Shown in pieces: positions 17,087 through 25,523 of a DNA stretch of 64,000 nucleotides. This stretch comes from CBDFGN01 sp965247065 (GTDB lineage: Bacteria; Bacteroidota; Bacteroidia; Cytophagales; Cyclobacteriaceae), in assembly GCA_965247065.1 (NCBI GenBank), contig CBDFGN010000006.1, positions 2,852,001 through 2,916,000 of the forward strand, written 5' to 3'. A program made the translations under genes and the position numbers. How positions within the stretch are numbered: the first letter of the stretch is position 1; each line of letters begins with the position of its first letter. Under the pieces are notes generated by a model that searched no databases, was not told the origin of the DNA, and saw only the letters and a list, made by a program, of their open reading frames with translations.

Positions 17087-18358
17087 ATGCGCATAGACCA
17101 ATCCCTAATTGAGGAACACAACCGGGACCTGAATGCTATACATAAAAATCAGCTTGAGGGCTTGACCGAAAGATTGAGTCCCCAAGATCACGAGGTTGAG
17201 GATATTATTGAAACTCTACGGGAATTCCAGGTCGCTATTCCAAGCTGGGCGTTGGGAACAGGTGGCACCCGATTCGGTCGTTTTCCAGAAGGTGGAGAGC
17301 CCCGAGATCTCGAAGAAAAGCTTCTGGATATCGGATTGCTTCATGCTATTAACCGGTCATCTGGAGCAATTTCTCTCCATATTCCCTGGGACATTCCTCA
17401 GGATTCGGACGGCATAATACAACTGGCAACTGAACTTGGAGTGGTCTTTGATGCGGTCAATTCCAATACGTTTCAAGACCAGCTCAAGCAGCCATTCTCC
17501 TACAAATTTGGCTCTCTAAGCCATACAGAAAGGTCGGTGCGCGAACAGGCCGTCAATCACAACATTGAGGTCATACATTATGGAGAACAACTAGGTTCCG
17601 AGGCCTTGACCGTATGGCTGTCCGATGGTTCCTGTTTTCCAGGACAGCAGGATTTCAGAAAAGCCTATTTGCACACGCTTGATTCACTTCAGGCCATTTA
17701 CGAAGCTCTGCCAAATCATTGGAAATTGCTGGTAGAATACAAGCCCTTCGAACCAAATTTTTATTCTACAGTCATTCCCGACTGGGGAACCTCGGTGATG
17801 CTCACTAAATCCCTGGGCGAACAGGCGTTAACCTTAGTAGATCTGGGACATCATTTACCCAATACCAATATCGAGCAGGTAGTTGCCATGGTTCGATTGC
17901 AAGGCAAATTGGGAGGTTTTCATTTCAACGATTCTAAATTTGCGGACGACGATTTGACCGTAGGCAGCATAAAACCCTATCAGCTGTTCTTAATTTTTAA
18001 TGAATTGGTGGATGTTGTAACCAAGAAGGAATCTATGGCCTGGATGATAGACGCCAGCCATAGTCAAAAAGACCCGTTAGAAGATCTGATCCAGTCAGTT
18101 GAAGCCATTCTTATTGCGCTGGCCAGGTCCCTGATCGTGAATAACGAGGCCCTGGGCACGGCGCAAGAATCAAATGACCCTGTTTTGGCCCAGGAGGTGT
18201 TGCAAGACGCGTTTTTGACCGACGTTCGACCCCTTTTGGCGGAAGCAAGATACCGGGATGGCGGAGCTCTTGAGCCTTTACATCTTTACAGAACACTGAA
18301 GGTCAGAAAAAAGTTAACTGAAGAGAGGGGAACTAAAACCTCTGCAACCGGATTGTAA
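17087..18358 (+). CDS. rhaI: L-rhamnose isomerase, RhaI type (TIM barrel)
   Basis: Converts L-rhamnose to L-rhamnulose, the first step of phosphorylating rhamnose breakdown. The 423-residue protein belongs to the RhaI/YulE xylose-isomerase-like TIM-barrel group rather than E. coli RhaA. Visible metal/substrate residues are VEYKPFEP (Glu), TLVDLGHH (Asp, His) and GFHFNDSKFADDDL (His, Asp cluster). AIPSWALGTGGTRFGRFP near residue 50 is the family N-terminal signature. The permease gene follows after 8 bp, and the aldolase/dehydrogenase gene lies further downstream on the same strand. Confidence 0.93.
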   Translation: MRIDQSLIEEHNRDLNAIHKNQLEGLTERLSPQDHEVEDIIETLREFQVAIPSWALGTGGTRFGRFPEGGEPRDLEEKLLDIGLLHAINRSSGAISLHIPWDIPQDSDGIIQLATELGVVFDAVNSNTFQDQLKQPFSYKFGSLSHTERSVREQAVNHNIEVIHYGEQLGSEALTVWLSDGSCFPGQQDFRKAYLHTLDSLQAIYEALPNHWKLLVEYKPFEPNFYSTVIPDWGTSVMLTKSLGEQALTLVDLGHHLPNTNIEQVVAMVRLQGKLGGFHFNDSKFADDDLTVGSIKPYQLFLIFNELVDVVTKKESMAWMIDASHSQKDPLEDLIQSVEAILIALARSLIVNNEALGTAQESNDPVLAQEVLQDAFLTDVRPLLAEARYRDGGALEPLHLYRTLKVRKKLTEERGTKTSATGL

Positions 18359-18366
18359 TCGACCTT

Positions 18367-19767
18367 ATGACCAAGAAAGCTCTAATTAAACGCTTGGATT
18401 CGATAAATGAATTCGAACGTGAGCCCGTTCCCCAAAACAGATTGCGGGGTTTAGGAAGTTTCATTGGAATGTATGCCGGAGAGCACACCGCCGGAACAGA
18501 GTTTGTCATCGGGCCTTTGTTCGTAGCTCATGGCGCTACAGCTTTCGACCTTGTGGTGGGGCTACTGGTGGGCAATCTCCTGGCGATATTAAGTTGGGGT
18601 CTTCTATGCTCGCCCATCGCCGTGAAATCCCGTTTGACCCTATATTACCATTTGGAGAAAATTTGCGGTTCGCGGCTGGTCAAGATCTACAATGTGGTCA
18701 ACGGGGTCATGTTTTGTTTTCTGGCAGGGTCCATGATCGCAGTATCAGCAACTGCGGTAGGAATTCCGTTTGACTTAACTATGCCCTCGCTCACCGATAT
18801 GCTGCCCAACAGCATTGGGTGGGTAATAACAGTTTTTGTTCTGGGTAGCCTGACAACCGTAGTAGCTATGTTCGGTTATCACTGGGTGTCCCGTTTTGCC
18901 AATGTCGCCGCCCCATGGATGATCCTCATCTTCCTGGCGGCTGCCGTGGCTGTATTACCGGAAATTGGGGTCACCTCGTGGTCCGATTTCTGGCCGATTG
19001 CCAACCAGAGGATTTGGAATGGGCTTCCTTTGGAAGGTCAGAGTAAATTTACGTTTTGGCATATTATGTTTTTTGCCTGGTTTGTCAATATGGCGATGCA
19101 CGCCGGCATGTCTGACCTTTCAATTTTCCGATATGCACGCAAATGGCAGTATGGATTCGCCTCTTCCACCGGCATGTTTCTGGGGCACTACCTTGCCTGG
19201 CTGGCGTCTGGAATTTTATACGCCCTTTTCCTTATTGAATCTGACAACTCAATGGAATTCGCCCCGGGGGTCATTGCATTTAGAGCCGCCGGGATCGCCG
19301 GCGCGGTTTGTGTAGTGATTGCCGGATGGACCACCGCCAACCCAACGATCTATAGAGCCGGCCTGGCTTTTCAATCCGCAGTTCCTAATTGGAAGACTTG
19401 GAAAGCCACCTTATTGACTGGGTTATTGACCACACTGGCAGCTTGTTTTCCTGCTATAGTTATGAAATTGTTAAGCTTCGTGGCGATTTACGGCTTTATA
19501 TTGATGCCTATGGGTGCGGTTATTTTTGTAGATTTCTATTTAATCAAAAGATTTGGAATGCAGCCTTTCTACGCGGAAAAAACCGGGACAAATTTTAACT
19601 GGGCCGCAGCCCTTGCATGGTTTCTAACTTTGCTAGGAGGAGTGTTAGCCAATCAATTCCTGGGATTGGAAGAGTTCTTCATAGGCCTTCCTGGGTGGTT
19701 TTTGGCGGCGGCCATTTATTTGATAGCCAGCAAGGTTTATCAAGGGAAAGTGAGCCAATTGCAATGA
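18367..19767 (+). CDS. NCS1-like permease, candidate L-rhamnose transporter
   Basis: A 466-residue integral membrane protein with about 12 helices. The N-terminus (NRLRGLGSFIGMYAGEHTAGTEFVIGPLF) and overall pattern resemble the purine/cytosine permease (NCS1) superfamily of cation symporters. Because it lies 8 bp behind the rhamnose isomerase and upstream of the aldolase, I infer sugar (rhamnose) rather than nucleobase transport; the substrate is not shown by the sequence itself. Its stop overlaps the next small gene (ATGA). Confidence 0.8.
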   Translation: MTKKALIKRLDSINEFEREPVPQNRLRGLGSFIGMYAGEHTAGTEFVIGPLFVAHGATAFDLVVGLLVGNLLAILSWGLLCSPIAVKSRLTLYYHLEKICGSRLVKIYNVVNGVMFCFLAGSMIAVSATAVGIPFDLTMPSLTDMLPNSIGWVITVFVLGSLTTVVAMFGYHWVSRFANVAAPWMILIFLAAAVAVLPEIGVTSWSDFWPIANQRIWNGLPLEGQSKFTFWHIMFFAWFVNMAMHAGMSDLSIFRYARKWQYGFASSTGMFLGHYLAWLASGILYALFLIESDNSMEFAPGVIAFRAAGIAGAVCVVIAGWTTANPTIYRAGLAFQSAVPNWKTWKATLLTGLLTTLAACFPAIVMKLLSFVAIYGFILMPMGAVIFVDFYLIKRFGMQPFYAEKTGTNFNWAAALAWFLTLLGGVLANQFLGLEEFFIGLPGWFLAAAIYLIASKVYQGKVSQLQ

Positions 19768-19955
19768 AAGGACTGGTAAGAGTGCTCTCGTTTTTCGGAT
19801 TGGGGTTGACCATAATTCCGTCAACCATGGTTATTGCCGGTAGCATGGATCTCGAGACCAATAAGAATCTCATGGCTATTGGAATGTTAATTTGGTTTGC
19901 TGCTGCACCATTCTGGATCAACAAAAAAAAGTCCACTGGTAAAAGCACGAATTGA
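19764..19955 (+). CDS. Small membrane protein coupled to the permease
   Basis: A 63-residue protein with two hydrophobic helices (about residues 3-26 and 34-52) and a Lys/Ser tail. Its ATG overlaps the TGA of the permease gene (ATGA), a strong sign of translational coupling. It may be an accessory subunit of the transporter. No family recognised. Confidence 0.6.
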   Translation: MKGLVRVLSFFGLGLTIIPSTMVIAGSMDLETNKNLMAIGMLIWFAAAPFWINKKKSTGKSTN

Positions 19956-19971
19956 TATATTAGGTCGGTTT

Positions 19972-20001
19972 TTTGTCCGGTTCAGTTATTGACGTATTTT
20001 G
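19972..20001 (+). promoter_or_regulatory. Possible Bacteroidota-type promoter for rhaEW
   Basis: TTTG (19972-19975), a 19-bp spacer, then TATTTTG (19995-20001). This approximates the -33 TTTG / -7 TAnnTTTG consensus of Bacteroidota housekeeping promoters, with a 1-base deviation in the -7 box. Transcription would start near 20008, giving a 5'-UTR of about 85 nt. Confidence 0.35.
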
Positions 20002-20093
20002 TTTCCATTAAGCTTAGGTTTAAACGAATCGCTCATAATTCCGGATACTGAAGTTTTAGAAATTGTATTTTTCACCCACAAAATAACTATCCG

Positions 20094-22214
20094 ATGCAAG
20101 ATGCAGACCCAAGTTTCCAATTTGTAGATTATCTATGGAAGCAAGAAGTAGAAGAATCACTTAAAGGGAATGAGGTTGACCTTCTCATTTACAGGTCAAA
20201 TTTGTTAGGAGCGGATTTGAGACTTACTAATTACGGCGGGGGTAATACTAGCTGCAAGACCATCGAAAAAGATCCACTGACAGATGAGCAAACGCAAGTT
20301 ATGTGGGTCAAGGGCTCAGGGGGAGACCTGGGCACTCTAAGTAAGGCAGGGTTGGCCGGCTTGTACATGGACCGGCTTAACAGCTTAAAGAAAATCTATA
20401 AAGGTCTTGAGCATGAGGATGAGATGGTTGAATTATACAACTACTGCATTTTCGATCTGAGCTCGAAAGCCCCATCCATAGACACAGCATTGCACGCTTT
20501 CCTGCCTTTCAAACACATAGATCATTTGCACCCCGATGCTGCCATTGCCATTGCCGCAGCCAAGGACAGCGAAAGAATTACTAAGGATTTATTTGAAGGT
20601 GAACTAGCCTGGGTTCCTTGGCAACGGCCAGGGTTTGACCTTGGTTTACAATTGGAGAAAGCAGTGGTTGGCACTCCGGGAGTCCGAGGAATCGTGTTAG
20701 GGGGTCATGGCTTGTTTACCTGGGGTGATACTTCCTACGAGAGTTACCTTAATTCCCTGGAAGTAGTCGAGAAAGCCTCGATCTACCTACAGGAGAACTA
20801 TGGAAAGAGCAGGCCGGTTTTTGGAGGGAATATGGTCAACGCTCTGAGGCAGGAAAAGCGAATGAACCAAGCCGCCAAACTGGCCCCGATCCTCCGAGGA
20901 TTGTGCTCCAGCCACTCCCAGATGATCGGACATTTCACCGATGACGAAAGAATTCTGGAATTTGCGGGGAGCAATGACCTGGACAGGTTGGCGCCCTTGG
21001 GAACCAGTTGTCCAGACCATTTTCTTAGAACCAAAATAAGACCATTGGTTCTCAATATTGATCCTGACGAGGACTTAAGGGATCACGATAAAATGGCACA
21101 GGCTTTGCAAGGTCAATTAGATGATTACCGGAAATCCTATGCAGAATATTATGGCCAGCACAAGCACCCGAACAGTCCTGAAATACGGGATCCAAACCCG
21201 GTAGTCATCCTGTGGCCCGGTATCGGCATGTTTACCTTTGCCAAGAACAAGCAAACCGCCAGGGTGGCCAGTGAATTCTATATTAATGCAGTCAATGTGA
21301 TAAAGGGGTCCGAGGCCGTTTCTGAGTACGTTTCCTTGCCTCCTCAGGAGGCCTTCGATATTGAGTATTGGCTGTTGGAAGAGGCTAAGCTTAAAAGAAT
21401 GCCCACCGAGAAGAGCCTATCAAGGAAAATTGCCTTGGTCACCGGTAGCGGAGGAGGAATAGGGAAAGCTGTGGCCAAAAAAATGATCGAAAACGGGGCG
21501 TGCCTAGTCATAAGTGACTTTGACAAGGATCGGCTTGAGGCAACGGTTGAGGAGTTTACGGAACTGTTTGGGCCCGATTCCTTTGTTGCCCATTTCCTTG
21601 ATGTCACTAACCCATCGGAAATAGACGACGCATATAAGATGGCCTGTCTGAATTTCGGTGGGGTTGATATTATAGTGAACAACGCAGGCATCTCTATTTC
21701 GAATCCGGTCACTAATTACACTGAAACCGAATGGGATAGTCTTTACGACACCCTGGTCAAGGGTCAATTTCTGGTAAGCAGAGCTGGGATCGAGATCATG
21801 AGAAAACAAGGCCGAGGTGGGGATATCGTCAATATCGTCAGCAAGAACGCCTTGGTTGCAGGACCCGACAATTCGGGGTATGGCTCAGCAAAGGCAGCCC
21901 AACTGCACATGTCGCGGCTTCTGGCCGCAGAATTGGGAAAAGATAAGATCCGCGTGAATTGTATCAACCCGGACGCTGTAATTCTTGACAGCAAAATTTG
22001 GGCTGGGGCCTGGGCCGAGGATAGGTCGAGAGCTCATGGAGTACCCGTAGAAAAACTGCCAGAGTTTTATGCCAACCGGACCTTGCTCAACGAAGTGATC
22101 TATCCTGATGACATTGCTGAAGGAGTTCTAGTATTGGTCAACGGCTCGCTTCCAAAAAGCACCGGTAATTCCATAAATATTGATGGCGGGATTGCAGCCG
22201 CTTTCTTGCGCTAG
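20094..22214 (+). CDS. rhaEW: Bifunctional rhamnulose-1-phosphate aldolase / L-lactaldehyde dehydrogenase
   Basis: A 706-residue fusion. The N-terminal ~400 residues are a class II aldolase/adducin domain (zinc-site region HIDHLHPDA and GGHGLFTWG) that splits rhamnulose-1-phosphate into DHAP and lactaldehyde. The C-terminal ~275 residues are a short-chain dehydrogenase: cofactor loop TGSGGGIG near residue 450, NNAGIS, and catalytic YGSAKAA. It would oxidise or reduce the lactaldehyde. This architecture is the RhaEW type known from Bacillus and many Bacteroidota. The length is normal. With the isomerase and kinase in the window it completes the pathway. Confidence 0.93.
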   Translation: MQDADPSFQFVDYLWKQEVEESLKGNEVDLLIYRSNLLGADLRLTNYGGGNTSCKTIEKDPLTDEQTQVMWVKGSGGDLGTLSKAGLAGLYMDRLNSLKKIYKGLEHEDEMVELYNYCIFDLSSKAPSIDTALHAFLPFKHIDHLHPDAAIAIAAAKDSERITKDLFEGELAWVPWQRPGFDLGLQLEKAVVGTPGVRGIVLGGHGLFTWGDTSYESYLNSLEVVEKASIYLQENYGKSRPVFGGNMVNALRQEKRMNQAAKLAPILRGLCSSHSQMIGHFTDDERILEFAGSNDLDRLAPLGTSCPDHFLRTKIRPLVLNIDPDEDLRDHDKMAQALQGQLDDYRKSYAEYYGQHKHPNSPEIRDPNPVVILWPGIGMFTFAKNKQTARVASEFYINAVNVIKGSEAVSEYVSLPPQEAFDIEYWLLEEAKLKRMPTEKSLSRKIALVTGSGGGIGKAVAKKMIENGACLVISDFDKDRLEATVEEFTELFGPDSFVAHFLDVTNPSEIDDAYKMACLNFGGVDIIVNNAGISISNPVTNYTETEWDSLYDTLVKGQFLVSRAGIEIMRKQGRGGDIVNIVSKNALVAGPDNSGYGSAKAAQLHMSRLLAAELGKDKIRVNCINPDAVILDSKIWAGAWAEDRSRAHGVPVEKLPEFYANRTLLNEVIYPDDIAEGVLVLVNGSLPKSTGNSINIDGGIAAAFLR

Positions 22215-22350
22215 CCTTGGATACACCATCTGAATCTGTATTAGGTGCGCTTTGGTGGAAACAAGCGAACCGGCACCAGAAAAGGTTATAAGAATTCTTG
22301 TCAATCCTTAATAATAACTAGATTAACGTGGCAACCTGATAATACATGAC

Positions 22351-23553
22351 ATGAATCTCAAACTATTAATGATCACGGCGCTTTTTGGGGGCATGGCATC
22401 CGGTATGGCGATAGGCCAAACCCCTGATGAAAAGCCGATATTCAATGGAAAAGATTTGAAGGGATGGGACGTTGCGGGCGAGATCGAAGCGGTGGTAGAA
22501 GGGGGTGCCATTGTCCTTCGAACCAAACCGGGTTCCGATGGTGGATGGCTGGTAAACCGGAATTCCTACGGCAATTTTGAATTGTCGATCGATTTCCGGC
22601 TCCAACCCAACAGCAGCAGCGGGGTGGCTTTTCGCTACGACGATCGATTGGTCGGGGATCCTGCTTTAACCGGCTATGTAGTCAATCTTGATCACGATCA
22701 GGATCAACAAAATCCAACCGGCTCTCTTTATAATGTAGCACGCGCACAATGGCTAAACAGTCTCAACCTCGAGGGATGGAAAAATCTGCGGATAACCGCC
22801 CACAAGGACCATCTTCAGATACATATAAATGACACACTGGTTTCAGAAACCCACTCGCGAAGAGCAATTAACGGAAAAATTGCCCTGCAAGGACCTGTAA
22901 GTAACGGAAGCGCAGAAGTCCGATTCAAAAACCTAAGACTTGAACCTCGGCCCTCCACGGTTTACCTGGGTCCCCAAGTTGAAGACTACCTTAGGTCCTC
23001 TGAAGCACCTCTGCGGTCCCTGTTTGACGGACGGACTCTCACTCAATGGCATCCTAAGGGTAATGGGACTTGGGAGGTTCGGGAAGGGGCTATCTACGGT
23101 CAAGCCGGTTCGGAGAACGCCTGGTTGGTGAGCGACTCTCTCTATCAGAACTTTTATTTGCGATTAAAATTCAAGATAGCCAAAGAGGAAAACAGTGGGG
23201 TCTTTATTCGCACTGATCCTGGGGCTGGCAATATCGGAACAGAAACCGGGTTGGAGTGCAATATCTATGATCACAATGGATTTGGCCATGCCTATTCCAC
23301 AGGATCGATAGTGACCCATGCCCGAGCCTGGAGCAACCTGGTAGATTATGACGACTGGAATAACATGGAGATTTTCGCCTTGAACGATCAGGTAACCTTG
23401 TACGTGAATGGTACCAAATCAAGTGAACGTCATTTTGAACAAGGTTGGAACAGGCCCGGAACTATATGCTTTCAAGCGGGTCCACGGGTTTTTACTGACA
23501 ACGGTGCGTCGGAAGTATGGTTCAAGGACATCGAGATCAAAAATATTGACTGA
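22351..23553 (+). CDS. Secreted protein with two DUF1080 (3-keto-disaccharide hydrolase-like) domains
   Basis: A 400-residue exported protein: signal peptide about residues 1-22 (ending MAIGQ), then two tandem concanavalin-like DUF1080 domains. The first begins at PIFNGKDLKGW, the second at SLFDGRTLTQW. The repeats share a GxxxxG(W/S) start, an N(S)SGV(A/F) segment and a terminal (V/I)(R/W)FK(N/D)(L/I) strand. DUF1080 proteins act on or bind glycans, including 3-keto-glycosides. A role in releasing sugars that feed the neighbouring rhamnose genes is possible but inferred only from position. Confidence 0.85.
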   Translation: MNLKLLMITALFGGMASGMAIGQTPDEKPIFNGKDLKGWDVAGEIEAVVEGGAIVLRTKPGSDGGWLVNRNSYGNFELSIDFRLQPNSSSGVAFRYDDRLVGDPALTGYVVNLDHDQDQQNPTGSLYNVARAQWLNSLNLEGWKNLRITAHKDHLQIHINDTLVSETHSRRAINGKIALQGPVSNGSAEVRFKNLRLEPRPSTVYLGPQVEDYLRSSEAPLRSLFDGRTLTQWHPKGNGTWEVREGAIYGQAGSENAWLVSDSLYQNFYLRLKFKIAKEENSGVFIRTDPGAGNIGTETGLECNIYDHNGFGHAYSTGSIVTHARAWSNLVDYDDWNNMEIFALNDQVTLYVNGTKSSERHFEQGWNRPGTICFQAGPRVFTDNGASEVWFKDIEIKNID

Positions 23554-23607
23554 ATTCGGAGTTCCGACTCGTGCAATCCATTTGCACCGATCAAAAATTG
23601 AAGACCG

Positions 23608-24276
23608 ATGGCGGTAATGGAGCTCTTCACCTCACAGGGCTGCTCGAGCTGCCCGCCAGCTGACCAGTTGGTATCTGATATCATGCAAGAAGCGCGGCAA
23701 ACCGGTCAAAACATCTTTGCACTATCTTTCCATATAGATTATTGGGATCGCTTTGGGTGGAAGGATCCATACAGCCATGCCACCAACACGGATCGACAAA
23801 AGGCCTATTCCCAAGTTTTCAACGGCTCTACAATCTATACCCCTCAGATGATCATAAACGGCAAAGTTCATTTCTCTGGATCTAATCGATCTGCGACGAG
23901 TCAGGAGATAAAAGAGGCGCTTGGTCAAAAGGTGCGAAACGGAATTGAGTTGATGGCGCGATGCATAGAACGAAGACTTATTCAGGTTTCATATAAAATC
24001 GCCGGTGCATTGCCGGCAAAATCGGTACTTAACTTGGCACTCGTAGAAAGCGGATTGACAACCTCGGTAAAACGGGGCGAGAACGCAGGTAGAACACTGT
24101 ATAACGACAACGTGGTTCGCGTATTCCATTCCGAAAAAGTCTCAGATACAGTTGGACTAGCCAAGATTACGGTGCCCTTCGACGTCGACCCTAAGCAATC
24201 TATAGTGATCGCATACCTACAGAGCTCTGATTACAAGACTATTTACGGGGCCAGCAAGAAAGCCGTAACTCCGTAG
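23608..24276 (+). CDS. DUF1223 thioredoxin-like protein
   Basis: A 222-residue protein beginning MAVMELFTSQGCSSCPPAD. The CSSC motif at the N-terminus and the ATPQ/TPQM-type segment (YTPQMIING) match the DUF1223 thioredoxin-like family of unknown function. Many relatives are secreted; this one has no signal peptide from the chosen start, although the upstream sequence has no better start. It is 55 bp downstream of the DUF1080 gene and likely in the same transcript. A CTTGCC/GGCAAG hairpin follows the stop (24285-24305). Confidence 0.8.
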   Translation: MAVMELFTSQGCSSCPPADQLVSDIMQEARQTGQNIFALSFHIDYWDRFGWKDPYSHATNTDRQKAYSQVFNGSTIYTPQMIINGKVHFSGSNRSATSQEIKEALGQKVRNGIELMARCIERRLIQVSYKIAGALPAKSVLNLALVESGLTTSVKRGENAGRTLYNDNVVRVFHSEKVSDTVGLAKITVPFDVDPKQSIVIAYLQSSDYKTIYGASKKAVTP

Positions 24277-24568
24277 CTGGGTTCTTGCCCAACCAATTGG
24301 CAAGTAAATACCTGCTATCACTTTGTATTGATAATGGTTTTTACCTCCTTTTCCTTGATTTTGTTTTTGGCCACCAGAATTTTTTTTTGCCAAAAATGAT
24401 GCGGAAGACGTCCTCGGAAATGTTATGCGGACCATGAAAACGATGTACACTATATTAGCAGATGGTTAATTGTCGAAAGTCATGATGGTCAACAAACATT
24501 ACTGGGTCCAATAGTGGACGAAATTGTTATAAATTTGCTCTCACAGCAACATCCATAGTTCATAAATC
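24277..24568 (+). other. Intergenic region with hairpins and a palindrome
   Basis: 292 bp without a gene. It holds a CTTGCC/GGCAAG hairpin just after the DUF1223 stop, an 8-bp inverted repeat TTTTTGGC/GCCAAAAA (24364-24396), and the palindrome plus -7 box described separately. Confidence 0.4.
24506..24537 (+). promoter_or_regulatory. Palindromic operator candidate next to a -7 box
   Basis: GTCCAATAGTGGAC (24506-24519) has perfect GTCCA/TGGAC arms. Eleven bases further lies TAAATTTG (24530-24537), an exact match to the Bacteroidota -7 consensus TAnnTTTG, 31 bp before the start of the downstream gene. No clear -33 TTTG is present, so activation or repression at the palindrome is plausible. Confidence 0.45.
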
Positions 24569-25495
24569 ATGAAAAGAAGAGATTTTGTAAAGGCCAGCCT
24601 CGCTTCAGCATCGCTGCCTTTGATCACTATCCAAACCGCTGATCTTACTCCCGGGTCCCCCATGGCTGGGAAGGAGTTTAACTTGCTGTACGCGCCCCAT
24701 TTTGGGATGTTCAAAGCAAGCGCTGGCGCTGATTCAGTTGATCAACTGCAATTTATGTATGACCAAGGTTTCCGGGCTATGGAAGACAATGGTATGAAAG
24801 GCCGGGACGTTCAGGAGCAGCAAAGGATCGCCCAGAAAATGGAACAGCTGGGAATGAGAATGGGAGTATTTGTGGCTCACAAGATTTATTGGCAAGAACC
24901 GAATTTGACCAACGGAGATCCGGATAAAAGGGGAGAATTTCTCAAACACATCAGTGATTCGGTCGAAGTGGCTAAAAGAGTAAATGCCAAGTGGATGACC
25001 GTGGTTCCAGGGCATGTGGACCTGAAGCTTGAAATGGGATACCAAACGGCAAATTTAGTAGAATCCTTGCGCAAGGCTTGTGATATACTTGAACCTCATG
25101 GTTTGGTTATGGTTCTCGAACCTCTCAATTGGCTCGCCAACCATCCGGGTCAGTTCCTATCTAAGGTACCCCAGGCTTTCGAAATATGCCGAGCCGTTGA
25201 CAGCCCTTCTTGTAAGATTCTTTTCGACATTTATCATCAGCAAATAACCGAGGGGAACATCATTCCAAACATCGACCTGGCATGGGAAGAAATCGGATAT
25301 TTCCAAGTGGGTGATAATCCCGGTCGCAAGGAGCCCACTACCGGTGAAATCAACTACCTGAAGATATTTGAACATATCCACAGCAAGGGCTTTGCAGATA
25401 TCCTGGGGATGGAGCATGGCAATTCACAACCCGGAGTTGAAGGTGAGAAGGCTGTTATCGCTGCTTATCGTAAAGTGGACAGTTTCAAGGTATAA
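24569..25495 (+). CDS. Hydroxypyruvate isomerase-like TIM-barrel protein with Tat signal
   Basis: A 308-residue xylose-isomerase-like TIM barrel. The N-terminus (KRRDFVKASLASAS) is a twin-arginine signal, so the protein is probably exported folded. The Hyi hallmark GDNPGRKEPTTGEINY lies near residue 250. Metal ligands are likely in MVLEPLNW (Glu), LFDIYHQQ (Asp/His) and LGMEHGNS (Glu). Sugar or keto-acid isomerase/epimerase activity is expected, but the substrate is unknown. It is convergent with the rhamnulokinase gene. Confidence 0.85.
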   Translation: MKRRDFVKASLASASLPLITIQTADLTPGSPMAGKEFNLLYAPHFGMFKASAGADSVDQLQFMYDQGFRAMEDNGMKGRDVQEQQRIAQKMEQLGMRMGVFVAHKIYWQEPNLTNGDPDKRGEFLKHISDSVEVAKRVNAKWMTVVPGHVDLKLEMGYQTANLVESLRKACDILEPHGLVMVLEPLNWLANHPGQFLSKVPQAFEICRAVDSPSCKILFDIYHQQITEGNIIPNIDLAWEEIGYFQVGDNPGRKEPTTGEINYLKIFEHIHSKGFADILGMEHGNSQPGVEGEKAVIAAYRKVDSFKV

Positions 25496-25523
25496 GGCCT
25501 CGAAGGGTGCTCAACCCTGCACC

